Shown: positions 1-9,000 of the stretch, one piece after another | How positions within the stretch are numbered: position 1 is the stretch's first letter | How the letters are laid out: the number at the start of each line of letters is the position of its first letter | DNA from: Pavlovales sp. CCMP2436 | Taxonomy: Eukaryota; Haptophyta; Pavlovophyceae; Pavlovales | Direction of reading: 5' to 3' | DNA length: 16,120 nucleotides | NCBI GenBank assembly: GCA_026770615.1 | Contig: MU631688.1 | Coordinates: 53,116-69,235 of the forward strand | The notes under the pieces: model-generated | What the model was told of the DNA's origin: nothing | Databases searched by the model: none | What the model saw: the letters and a program-made list of their open reading frames with translations, nothing else | Program-made: the position numbers and the translations under genes

Positions 1-82
1 CTCACACACACACACCCACACACACACACACCCCCCCACACACAAACACCCCCCACCTTTTATTTCTTTCTTTCTCTCTGCA
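1..82. repeat. (CA)n/C-rich microsatellite and pyrimidine tract
   Basis: CA and C runs (1-55) pass into a T/C-rich tract ending in CTGCAG at 78-83. The pyrimidine run followed by AG fits the 3' end of an intron whose acceptor opens the exon at 84. The same CA/C-rich texture precedes the acceptors of the exchanger gene further right (for example 6721-6743 and 12349-12404). Confidence 0.7.
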
Positions 83-83
83 G

Positions 84-512
84 CTGTATTTTTCTATGAG
101 ATGAAGAGAAAGTAGGTGGGTGCTTATTTCATTCTTTTTGTTTTTGTCCTCTCGTTATATAGAACTAATTTTGTAGTGTGAAGCTCAAAGCCGCGCTGGA
201 CCAAGCTCTAGTAGGCGAAACTGTTTGCTTATATGCTACTATCATTATTATATCCAAATTTTGCCAGGAAGAGCCACTAGCCTCTTCCCTAACCCACCTG
301 CCAAAACCTAGACTACTCTGCAATTTACTCTTTCGCCCCACTGCCCCCCCGCTGAACCTCCCCCCCCTTTTCACGTCTGCCAGGAGGCGCGTGCGATGGA
401 AATCAGGATCGGAGTGGTCTCGCACACCATCGTGCTGAAGCGGCTGGGCTCCAACTCCATGACCGCCCGCTCCGCGCTGCAGCCGAGCATTCTCGCGGGC
501 GGCGGGGCCTGA
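84..512 (+). CDS. 3'-terminal exons of an unrecognised gene entering from the left
   Basis: I read three exons: 84-111, 177-210 and 384-512 (stop TGA 510-512). The introns are 112-176 (GTAGGT...TTGTAG) and 211-383 (GTAGGC...TGCCAG), the second ending in the C-rich tract typical of this genome. Phases agree: the first exon ends with two bases of a codon, the second adds one base and ends in phase 0, and the last exon is 43 codons including the stop. The C-terminus reads VFFYEMKR, then VKLKAALDQAL, then EARAMEIRIGVVSHTIVLKR and ends ...ILAGGGA. The middle could be a short amphipathic helix. I do not recognise the family and the rest of the protein is outside the window. The first two exons are very short, so their boundaries are less sure than the last. 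Open frames on the opposite strand here look like shadows. No clear poly(A) signal was seen. Confidence 0.5.
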
Positions 513-670
513 GCTCGGCGCCACAGCCGTGCATTTAGATAGCGGGCCACTCATAAGGCGGACTATTAATCAAAGTAGCTCTTGCCAGCGCGCAATTTGG
601 TTGGCGTGGAGAGCATGCCACTGAAACTCGTCGGTCGTCGGGCTGCATGTTGGACAATGGACTCGACCGT

Positions 671-721
671 TAAACTAGTCAGTATTTTTATATTATATAG
701 AAGGAAATACTGACTAGTTTA
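671..721. repeat. Perfect 17-bp inverted repeat (hairpin)
   Basis: The arm at 671-687 (TAAACTAGTCAGTATTT) is the exact reverse complement of 705-721, around a 17-base AT-rich loop. It abuts a second hairpin at 722-776. It could be a cruciform, a transposon end or a structured 3' region of the upstream gene; the sequence does not decide. Confidence 0.85.
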
Positions 722-776
722 GCAGCACGGGGGCGCCGTGGAAGGGACCAGTCCTTCCACCGCGCCCCCGCGCTGC
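722..776. repeat. GC-rich hairpin directly abutting the AT-rich one
   Basis: The arms 722-747 and 752-776 are complementary over about 24 pairs with two mismatches, around a loop of about four bases. They contain GGGGGCG and CGCCCCC. With no gap to the previous hairpin the two form a double stem of opposite base composition. Confidence 0.8.
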
Positions 777-1188
777 GGCCCGAGCCCAGCACGGGCAAAA
801 GAGTTCTCGACATTCAAAACCCCACTGCTTCCCAGCGATACGTCACCGCTGGGATCACCAATGGACTCGCTTGCTCGCGCACTGTTGGGCGGCCCCGCAT
901 TGCGCAGCGACTCCAGCGCTTTGTTTTCGGCTTCCACATCATCCACCACTTCTACCAGCTCCCCACTTCGGCGTAGAACGTAGGAGCCTGCGTCGGAGCG
1001 TAAGATCAGCCTGACTTGAACTTGAAACGTACCGCCAGCCCGAACCGCTCTACCTTAATATATAAAAGGAAACGTACTCTTTTTAAACACTCAAATCCCC
1101 GATATTGGGCAAAAGCCGAAGAAGCACCAAGGAAGTAACTAGTTGCGCAATCTCAATCCCAAACGATTGGCAAAACGACTTCTCACCC
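777..1188. other. Stretch without a supportable gene
   Basis: Open frames exist on both strands at 738-983 but overlap each other, begin inside the hairpin and show no recognisable domain, so I call no gene. A small palindrome lies at 831-853 (CCCAGCG...CGCTGGG). A TATAAAA lies at 1061-1067 with no evident gene after it. The TATAAAA and the following AAACACTCAAATC faintly resemble the dispersed repeat at 9646-10004, so this may be a very decayed copy. Confidence 0.4.
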
Positions 1189-1583
1189 GTACCACATTAT
1201 AGAAAAATTTAGTACCACATTATGTTTATAATGTGGCACATTAAGAACACTGCCACATTAGCGCGAGGCACGGCGCGAAATGGCGCGGAGCGCACGAGTG
1301 CGAGGGAAGAGTAAGCGAAGGCCTCGACGTGCAAGCTGGTCGTAGCCTGGAGGCGCGCGCGCCGTCATGCCGTCCTGCGCCGTAGGTGGCACGTGCGCGC
1401 GTTGCCCTGCCGTCCCGGTGGCGACCAGGGCTCGTACAGGGCAGCGCCGCGGCGCGCAAGCGTCGCCTGCGCCGCCGGAGCGGCGAGCGCGGCGTGCGCG
1501 CCCCGCCTCCGCTGCGCTTTCCCGCTGCCCGCACGTTGTGGTGTAATTCTATAATGTGGTACTGAAATTCCATAATGCGGTAC
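1189..1583. mobile_element. MITE-like element with AT-rich terminal inverted repeats
   Basis: The left end (1189-1224) carries GTACCACATTAT twice. The right end (1551-1583) carries the complement (ATAATGTGGTAC, then ATAATGCGGTAC). The left arm matches the reverse complement of the right arm over about 36 bp with a few differences and a small gap. An inner palindrome, CCACATTAT-GTTT-ATAATGTGG, lies at about 1214-1236. The interior (about 1260-1530) is very GC-rich and has no convincing coding frame, so the element would be non-autonomous. No clear target-site duplication was seen. Confidence 0.55.
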
Positions 1584-1898
1584 AGTTATAATGTAGACTG
1601 AAAATCTTTAATCTGGTAGAGGTATGAAGCCGGGCAAAACCCGCCCAACGGGCCCAACCGATTCCCGCGAATCCGGCAATCCCAGTGCGCGCTCAATCTC
1701 AATATTATATCTTCTAAATCCAAAATTCAAATTCAAATCCCAATATCCAAATCCAACAGCAATCGCTTCTTGCGAGCAGGGGTCCCATCTCCCAAGCCCC
1801 ACGATTACTCCCCTGAAGTGATACGCGCGTCAGTTTGTAACCTCCCCCCTTGTCCTTCTGTAGGGGGCGGTTGTTCAACCTTATTTTGGAAAAAAATA
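1584..1898. other. No gene; short simple repeats
   Basis: Contains AAATCC-type near-repeats around 1716-1760 (CAAATTCAAATCC then CAATATCCAAATCC). The overlapping open frames on both strands are short and low-complexity. Nothing else is supportable. Confidence 0.4.
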
Positions 1899-2640
1899 AC
1901 TGGGGAGGGTACGTTCAACGTTATTCGAAGAAAAAATAAAGAGGGGGGCTTCGTTCCGGCCTCTTTTTCAAAATGGAGCGAGGGGGGGTCGTTCCGGCCT
2001 CTGTCAGATCGCAAAGGAGCAAGGGGGGGGGGGGTCGTTCCGCCCGATCGGCATAGATCTGCGCTCTGCGTTCTGCGCTCTGCGCGCTGCGCTCGGCGGG
2101 CGCTCGGCGCTCGGCGCTCTGCGCTCGGCGCTCTGCGCTTGGCTGGCGCTCGGCGCTCGGCGCTCGACGCAGATTTGCGGCGTAAAGCGCCAAGCGCCGA
2201 GCGCCAAGGTCGAGCGTAGATCTACGCTAGGTTACCACGCTGGCCGCGCTGGCTTCGCTGGCTTCTGGTGGTATATGTGATCAGCTGACAGATGGCTTGC
2301 GGGCAGACTTGAAAATTAACGCGGGATCAACTCTCTCCCAGGGGCAGGAGCGGACACTTCGAGGTCTAGATTCGTACAGTATTAAGTTTATATATGAATA
2401 TAATATTATCTTTTATTTCTCATTTCATATTAATAAATGGAACGTGGTAATACAGGGGTCGTTCAACGTTTTTTCGAAAAAAAAATTTAGGGGGGTCGTT
2501 CTGGCCTCTTTTTCAAAAGGAGCGAGGGGAGAGGTCGTTCCGGCCTCTAATCACAAAATGGAACGTAGGAAGGTACGTTCAACGTTCGCGGCCGCGGGCA
2601 GGGGGGTACGTTCAACGTTCCCTCACAAAAGTGCCCAGTG
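1899..2640. repeat. Duplicated G-rich array built on TCGTTCCGGCCTCT units
   Basis: Two blocks (about 1899-2045 and 2455-2620) share the order GTTCAACGTT, TTCGAA plus A-run, GTCGTTCYGGCCTCT, TTTTTCAAAA, GGAGCGAGGGG. The unit TCGTTCYGGCCTCT occurs near 1959, 1989, 2499 and 2534, with a shortened form near 2034. ACGTTCAACGTT or close variants occur near 1911, 2458, 2573 and 2607. The blocks are in the same orientation about 540 bp apart, around the GCGCTCGGC block and a stretch that looks unique. Long G runs and A runs alternate. Open frames here are repeat artefacts. Confidence 0.75.
2052..2220. repeat. GCGCTCGGC/GCGCTCTGC short tandem repeats with inverted ends
   Basis: About 110 bp of GCGCTCGGC, GCGCTCTGC and variants are followed by inverted units (GCGCCAAGCGCCGAGCGCC, 2189-2207). 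The ends are near-inverted as well: AGATCTGCGCTC near 2055 against GAGCGTAGATCT near 2211. The whole block could fold back on itself. Confidence 0.7.
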
Positions 2641-2822
2641 AAGGACTAGGGCGCCAAGGGATTGCTAAAGGAGTGCCTTAATTATTTACGCCATAACTAT
2701 GATAAATTAAATACACAACGCCTTTTTAAAGTAATAAGCTTTATTGATCGAACAACATGGCTCTCGTCGTACGGCGAGTGCGAGCTGATGCTCTTATGTG
2801 TCGCTAGCTGGATTTCCCAGTA
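2641..2822. other. 3' tail of the minus-strand element with a possible poly(A) signal
   Basis: No coding frame is supportable. On the - strand AATAAA lies at 2745-2740, downstream of the retroelement reading frame, so it may be its polyadenylation signal. The assignment rests on position only. Confidence 0.3.
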
Positions 2823-3300
2823 TATCACACCCCTCTGAGGGGGTGGGCCACGGACACATTGGTTTGGGGTGTGCTCTGAGCGTTCTGGCTCCTGTAGTGC
2901 AAGTTTCTAGTTAAACGTCCGTCCCCGGGAGGATCTCACTGGATTTAAGTGTTAAAAAAACACTCAGATCAAGGGATCCACCCCGAGCACACGGATACCG
3001 TCCCCACCGCGGATCAGTTCAGCCACACGACGATCGACGACTGACGACTCTCGACTGGCGCGCTGACCGACATCCACTGCTCTCCCTCGCGTTGTCTGAA
3101 AATGCAGCACCGTCTGCGAGCACGGCCCACCTTCGCGCATCCCAAACATTACTTCCTCGCTAGCCTGGCTCGCATATGTTGAGATTTTTTTTCCGGGGGG
3201 CAAAAACCACAAATATGCGCGGCTTATTTGCTGGCCCATTCTATCCCACCCCTTGACGGGGGTGGGCCACGGGCGCAGGACTTTGGGTTGCAGGGTGTGG
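2823..3300. repeat. Direct duplication (2823-2875 and 3242-3300) flanking an inserted repeat
   Basis: Both copies read TATC-CACCCC...GGGGTGGGCCACGG followed by TTTGGG and GGGTGTG, offset by about 419 bp. Each copy contains the small hairpin CACCCC...GGGGTG. Between them sits the dispersed repeat copy at 2885-3222. The arrangement looks like an insertion into, or a recombination within, the 3' tail of the minus-strand element. Confidence 0.65.
2885..3222 (+). repeat. Dispersed repeat family, intergenic copy
   Basis: It shares ordered blocks with the intronic copy at 9646-10004 and the intergenic copy at 14838-15070: GTTTCTAGTTAAAYGT, AACACTCAGATC, GATCCACCCCG, GCACACGGATACCGTCC, CGACGACTCTCG..., GCGCTGACCGAC, GTCTGCGAGC, ACACCTTCGC-like, ATATGCGCGGCT. 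The match to the intronic copy is good over about 300 bp and stops at 3222/10004. It is not a known gene; both strands are open only in short frames. A relation to a LINE 3' end or a SINE is possible, but I see no clear tRNA A and B boxes. Confidence 0.75.
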
Positions 3301-3750
3301 CGGGCTTGCTGGCTTGTGTTTGCGTTTTGAAGACTTTGAGCTTGCTGGCTCATGTTTGGTTTTAGTTTTTTTGTCGCCCGAGTGGTGTGACAGCGTGGGT
3401 GACTGGCCGGTTTCAAGGGCCCGTTTGGTTGCTGAGCGCAGTGTGCGTGAGTGGTGCATGAATATGAAGGACTTGTCATGGATCAGTGTGTGCATGCGTG
3501 ACGGGCCTGCTGCGGATTCGTGGTTTATGGCGGGACTGGCTGGTCCTGTTTTGGGTTCGGTGGGACTGGCTGCTCCTGGTAGTAATGAGGTTTTGGTTCG
3601 AGTCGGTCTCTGGTTGCGTATTTCCACGTTTGATGTGCGTAAGCGTTGCTGGCCTCGGCTGGGCCTGAGGGTGGGCTTCGGCTGCATGGAGGGTATGGTT
3701 GGGTTTACACCTGTTAATGAATCTTCATTATTCGTAGGTTGGTTGCGCAT
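3241..3750 (-). other. Open frame of 169 codons, basic and Pro/Ser-rich, possible frameshifted tail of the element
   Basis: It follows the Pro-rich repeat tail of the minus-strand pseudogene in another frame, overlapping it by about 20 bp. The product would be rich in Lys, Arg, Pro and Ser (for example KKTKTKHEPASSKSSKRKHK) with no recognisable domain. It may be the frameshifted continuation of the tail or a nucleic-acid-binding segment. It ends in the duplicated CACCCC hairpin region. Confidence 0.3.
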
Positions 3751-5635
3751 CGGGCATCTTCGTTTGACAGGGGTGGTCAGTGCACTGGTGTCCGTTGGGG
3801 GTTATGGGCTCTTGCTGTATAGGTGGTATGGCCGTTGGGGATACGGGCTCATACTGAGCGATGCTGTCCGTTGGGGGTATAGGCTCATACCGCAGAAATG
3901 GTATAGCCGCTGGTGCCTCGATTTGGGCGATGCTGTCCGTTAGGGGTATGGGCTCATACTGCATAGGTGGTTTGGCCGCTGGTGCTTCGTCGTTTTGGGC
4001 GATGCTGTCTGTTGAGGGTATCGGCTCATACTGCATAGGAGGTAAGGCTGATGGTTCCTTGTTTTGAGCGATGCTGTCCGTTGGGGGTATGGGCTCGTAT
4101 TGTATTGGTGGTATGGCCGCTGGTGCTGTGTTTTGATTCAGTTTCCTTGCTGGCCGCTCAGCTGTCTGGGCGGCTCACATGGCTACCTTAAACTTATACG
4201 CGTCGTATAGAGATATATTGTCCTTGGTTGACGCCGCTGATGCTTCGATTGCCGCTTCGCGTGATTTGTGCATTCTGAGGCTATAACGTAGGCGAGTGCA
4301 GTGTAAGTCGCCAGGCTAGGGTGCGTCACCGGTGTCGACGTCCTTCTTTCTGAGCTCTTCTTTGACACTTAATCATACCCTTCCGGTGAAGTAGTCCGGC
4401 CGGGATATCATGTGTGTCGCCATTGATTTTGATTTGGCGGGTCCCAGGCTCGGGGACAGTTCCTTGCAGAGAGAGCGGTGGAGGTCGTGGCGGTGCTTTT
4501 CCGATGACGAGCACTCATGGTATTAGTGATACTTTGTGTCTTGTGAGTTGAGTGCTTTGCATAGAGGGCAGGTGAGGCCCATTCTTTCGGACTTTCCGTC
4601 AATGGTAAGTGTAGTGGTGGCCATCGCCGGAAATTCTGCTGCCCACTCGGCATTGTGGCGGTATGATCCGAGTCTCAATCTGGCCATGTGTTTGGTGCAC
4701 TTTTCCGTGGGTCGCTGTTGGCCCCTAACTCGCGGGAGGCGCAGAGCCGTCGTGCTTTCTTTCGACCACATGGCTTCTACATTGGCCATTCTACCTATGC
4801 CGGGGGCATGTTTGACGGGGCCTCTCTTCTCTATGCGATTCCTCGCAACTCTGTCTATTAGCGCATGGCGTGCTGCTCGTTGGTCGGATGTGATGATGTC
4901 TCCTGTCGCAGTGGCCCCCATTGCCCAGCACTGGGCCGTGAGCGTGTTTTGTGTGAGCTGTACTGTGGCGGCTTCTCTGTGTACTGCTACTGCCTTTCAG
5001 CCCCAGTCGCTCAATGCGTTCTGCACGAGCTTTTTGACAGCCGGGGGTCGGAGTAGGGGAGGCAAATCAGCCTGGCTGCGCCAGTTGTCGCCTCGTGTAG
5101 AAATGATGAGCCGGGTCACTTTCTTTAGCGCCTCTGCTGTCACTATTCTAGCTCTCGAGGCGTCATCGTGACGTACCGCTCCCGGGGTATTTAGAATTCT
5201 GGCTACTTTATCATCCGATTTGGTATGAGCCGCAGTGTGAGTCGCGTTCCTGTAGCGTCCGTGCGCCTCGTCACTGTGTTTGAGACTGAGTAGGCGGTGG
5301 AAGTGAGGGTTTGCATCATAGCTCGTGGGATCCCTTAACCCGTGTGGTAGGGGGCTGCAGTCTAGGTGCCGTCTGTGCCAGTCTAGGCGTTTTACGCCTG
5401 TGTCATGGTCCCATCCGATGAATAGCTCTTGCTCGTGAGTCAGTGCTTGTAAGGCAAATGTGACCGCATTGCATTCTACGTTGACAACCGTTTGATCGCG
5501 TGAGAATGTGCAGGTGAGGATATGTGCCTCTGAGGCATGTGTCGTGCCGCGGATGTGGTGTGATGGGAGTACGTAAAAACACGCCGCACCGGCTGCTCGA
5601 GGCTCGCCGTAGTCTCTTGTAGTCGGATAGGGTCC
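3728..5635 (-). pseudogene. Decayed non-LTR-retrotransposon-like ORF: RNase H-like region, Cys/His tail, Pro-rich repeat tail
   Basis: One - strand frame stays coherent from 5635 to 3728 apart from in-frame stops: TGA 4999-4997, TAA 4525-4523, TGA 4375-4373, TAG 4318-4316 and TGA 4177-4175. Early in it, RDYGEPRAAGAACFYV, then VVNVECNAVTFALQALTHEQ, then FIGWDHDTGVKRL follow the order of an RNase H fold (possible catalytic D, E, D). A later segment, MARLRLGSYRHNAEWAA, then CPLCKA and YHEC with HRHDLHRSLC, resembles the Cys/His region that follows RNase H in many LINE-type retrotransposons. The last part is a tandem repeat (3855-4110). No reverse transcriptase motif is visible upstream, so the copy is 5' truncated. 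Three kinds of stop argue for decay rather than a changed genetic code. Family assignment is by pattern, not a search. Confidence 0.55.
3855..4115 (-). repeat. Coding minisatellite, ~70-bp unit (YEPIPxTDSIAQ)
   Basis: GATGCTGTCCGTTGGGGGTA and variants recur at about 3860, 3929, 4001 and 4070, a period of 69-72 bp, so the reading frame is kept. Two shorter degenerate units lie at about 3790-3850. On the - strand each unit codes for about 23-24 residues containing YEPIPxTDSIAQ and an Ala/Pro-rich spacer. Confidence 0.8.
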
Positions 5636-5639
5636 TCAC

Positions 5640-6098
5640 CCACCTTGTAGCAACGTCTTCGAGCACCCTCCGAATGTGACACACCTGATCCGAGGACCTG
5701 CCCATTTTTTGGTTACTCCCGAGGGTCTTTTCACCTGAAGCTTGCACCTTCACCTCACCTGCACGTGGGTCCTCGTCTCACCTCGACCGAGTTGACCTGG
5801 TAGGCTGGTACCTGGTCCCGATGGTAGACGGCAGGGTGCCGGCGGTCGCAGTACCGGTCAGCGAGGCGATCATCGCCGCGGATTCGCCGCGAAATTGTTA
5901 CGTAAATAGTGTGAAACTTCTCTTTGCGGCTCAAAGGCCCACACAAACACACGACTTGAAGTCTTTATTCGTGGCTTCAGTGTCTTTAAACAACGCTTTA
6001 AAGGACTGATTAAATAAGAATGAATGAAGTTTTGGTCAAACCGTCTAAAACCGTCCATTCAGCGAATCGGCGCGGACGGCGAGGTGGCACCGCACAGG
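5640..6098 (+). promoter_or_regulatory. Upstream region of the exchanger gene
   Basis: This lies between the minus-strand relic and the exchanger start. No clear TATA box was seen at a useful distance. ATGs at 6020 and 6024 precede the chosen start; the first opens a short frame that overlaps the coding region. Open frames on both strands at 5755-6009 are short, overlap each other and show no domain. The transcription start cannot be placed. Confidence 0.35.
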
Positions 6099-9000
6099 AT
6101 GCTTCTTGCGCTCGCGGCGGCGGTGGCGGCGGCCAAGGGCGGCCTTGACGGGCGCGTCTACGTCTACAACTCCGTGCAGCAAGAGACCGTGAGCTGGGGC
6201 AGGGTCTGCCCCTACCGCGGCACGACACCTCTTTTCTACGAGTTGCCCATTGCAACCTCATTCCAGCCCGCAGCCGACGTCGGCTACGACTGGGGCCTCG
6301 GCTGCCCATTGGTTCAGGGCAACCTGGAGTACCTCGTCGTGCCCAACGGCACGCTTTCGCTTACTGCGCGCCTCGGCGCTCTCGCGCCGACACCGCCGAA
6401 GGGCTGCGGTGAGACGGACGAACAGGCCTTCTTACTACGGTTGATCCCCGTCTGGATCATCGTCGTGCTCTTCATGTTCTATCAAATGGGTAAGCGCGCA
6501 TGTGTCTCCATGCCCTGCTGCCCGATTGCACCCTGACGTGTGCCATGCCCTGTGTGATCTCTAGGGGCGGTGTGCGACGATTTCCTCGTGCCGGCTCTCA
6601 ACGTCCTCTGCGAGCGCTTCAGCATCCCGCCGGACGTTGCGGGTGCCACATTGTAAGCTGAGATATGCGTGTGCGTGTGAGTTTATGTGTGTGTGTATGT
6701 GTGCGTGTCAGCTGCCTTTTGATCCCCCCCCCCCTACACACAGAATGGCCGCGGGATGCAACGCCCCAGAGCTCTTCGCGATGATAATTTCCACATTCGT
6801 TCAACCCAGCACAGTCGGTCCCGGCGCGATTCTCGGCTCTGCTCCCTTCAATCTGATGGCAAGCTTTATTAGCCCACTGCCTGTCCGCACCTACTCTCCT
6901 CCCCACCGATGCGCACCGTCTACTAGGACGCCCACCATGTATCGCCCTCCCACCCCTCGTCAAAAGGTGATCATTGGCGCGGCATCGTGGGTCGTGCCCG
7001 GCGGCCTTGTGCTCGATCCGTATTTGATGGTGCGCGAGATTGTTTGCTTGGGCATAGCTCTTGGCGCTCTCATATGTGTGCTTCGCGACGACGTCGTTCA
7101 GTGGTGGGAGGGCTTAATCATGGTATGCACCCCCCAACCCCCTCCCCCCTACCTCCCCACCCACCCACCCACGCAAACACACACACGTCTATCCTATGAC
7201 TATCCCCCCCCTTCCACACCCACTCACGCACACATTCTTACACATGCCCGTCTAGCCTATGACTACCCCCCTCCCCCCCCCCTCCCTCCCCCAACCACGC
7301 AGTTTGCGCTCTACATTGGCTACGTGCTAATCGTCGTGTACACACGAACGATCGTTAAATGGATCGCTGGCCGCGCGACTTCCAACAAGCAGAAGTCGTC
7401 CAGCCAGACCGACGAGAATGCGCAGTACATGACTGACACTGGAACTGTCGAGGCGAGCTCAACCAGGCTCTCGCGCATCGTCACTCTGTATGCGCCTTGC
7501 GTGGTTACTGCTGGCTAATCTGCTGGCTGCTGATGTAGTGCCGTGTTACCCGCTGCCCATGCATTGCCTACTCTGGCTGGCCGCGCAGTCTAACCGCTGG
7601 ATCATTTATGCTGATGTGGTGTACATACTTACTTTTGCCCTTTCGTTTGTGCTACAATTTGATTTAGTCTGAACTCATTTGTTTATGTTTAATATGTGTA
7701 GCCAGGCTTGACTAATCCCAAGCTTGAATTTCTCCGAACATTACCCTGCCACTCAACCTAATGTGACCAGGCTCGACGGCCCGACTGACCAAGTCGCGCT
7801 CGGGCTCGAGCTGGCCAACAAGTACGGCGATGAGCACACGGAGGAGCACGACACGCGCTTACTTCCCTTTCAGGTGTGCCCGGAGCCGCGACCACCTCGC
7901 CGAGCTTCGAGTCGCCAAACTAGTGTTAAAGTAGTCTACTTTGTATGTGAGCCGGCATATTTGTTAAAGAAAAAAAATGGGGGGGGGGGACTCGGATGCT
8001 GCCCATGTGGACTAACGCCCACCCCCCTGCCCTCTCCATCTCTCGGTGTGCGTGATTCGCAGGCTTCGTCGGAGATGCGGCTGACGTCCTCCTTCCATCA
8101 CCTCTGGGGCGCAGCACCCGCCCCGCTTGCCAAGGTGAGCCCTCCTGCTTGGCTAGCTAGTTATATTAAGATGGGGTTCTGTTAAGATTGTTAACTTTGT
8201 TATTATATTAAACATTCGTTAATTTCGTCTATGTAAGTGTAAGCTCTGTGGTATCTTAATTTATAGTATCTACGAGTAAGTTGTTTTCGCACTACTGCTA
8301 CATCGCAATGGTTGCTCTATTTATGTGATGCAGTATATGTAATTTATTCCGCCCTAGTACTTTCATCGTCGTCGGTTCGTAACGACGTCACTTTTGCAAT
8401 TGAATCCGCCGTTCTAGCAGGTCTTCAGCAGCGCCTCTGCTGCCTACTACCACTGAAAAAAATTAAATCGTTGAGTTGCCGGACACGCCGATGTCCTTGC
8501 CACATTGTCGCCGCCACCGCCGCCTTGCATGTGCCGCTGTCGCTTTCGTCCCAGCCGCCCACGCCCGACTTCCACCACGGCTTGCCGTCTCCTTCTCTTG
8601 AGCTGCTGCCGCTGCCGCTGCCACCGTCCCTATCACCGCAACACTCACACCCACACCCTCACATCACCCCTCCCTCCCCCTCCCTCACAGATTTAGTTTC
8701 GCCAGTCTTTATTTACTGTGTTTTGTCCTTGGCTCAGTAATTTATCTGTTGCTTCAAAGTGTGTCTTGCTTTGATAGATGGAGACAACGCATACCTTCCT
8801 TCCTCCGTTGCGTGACTCCGTGATAAGCCCAGGTACGGGTTTTGCGGTAGCTCTAGGCTGGGCTGTCAACCAATTGCTTGGCGAGAGGCCGTTCAGTGGC
8901 CTAGCGCGGTGGGGAGCGATGAAGTTATGGACTTGCCCCTGCTCAAATCTCTTGATCAGCACCACACCCTTTCCTGCGCATGTGTCGATGCTGTGGAGCA

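Noticed and set aside
738..983. 81-residue + strand frame and its - strand mirror
   Set aside because: Both strands are open over the same DNA, the frame begins in a hairpin, and no domain or splice context supports it.
1921..2219. Long open frames on both strands in the GCGCTCGGC region
   Set aside because: They are short-period repeats open by composition; the encoded strings are low-complexity Ala/Arg/Ser/Glu.
2885..3222. Hammerhead ribozyme or box C/D-like RNA in the dispersed repeat (CTGAGTCTGATCA, GGTGAGGACG on the other strand)
   Set aside because: The invariant hammerhead core CTGATGA and GAAA are absent in all three long copies, and no paired C/D boxes are placed correctly.
3728..5635. 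Stop-codon reassignment allowing read-through of the minus-strand frame
   Set aside because: TAA, TAG and TGA all occur in frame, while the exchanger gene ends normally at TGA; decay is simpler.
8312..8740. 142-residue + strand frame in the long intron
   Set aside because: Pro/Ser/His-rich translation of C-rich intron DNA; it breaks no conserved exchanger segment and has no motif.
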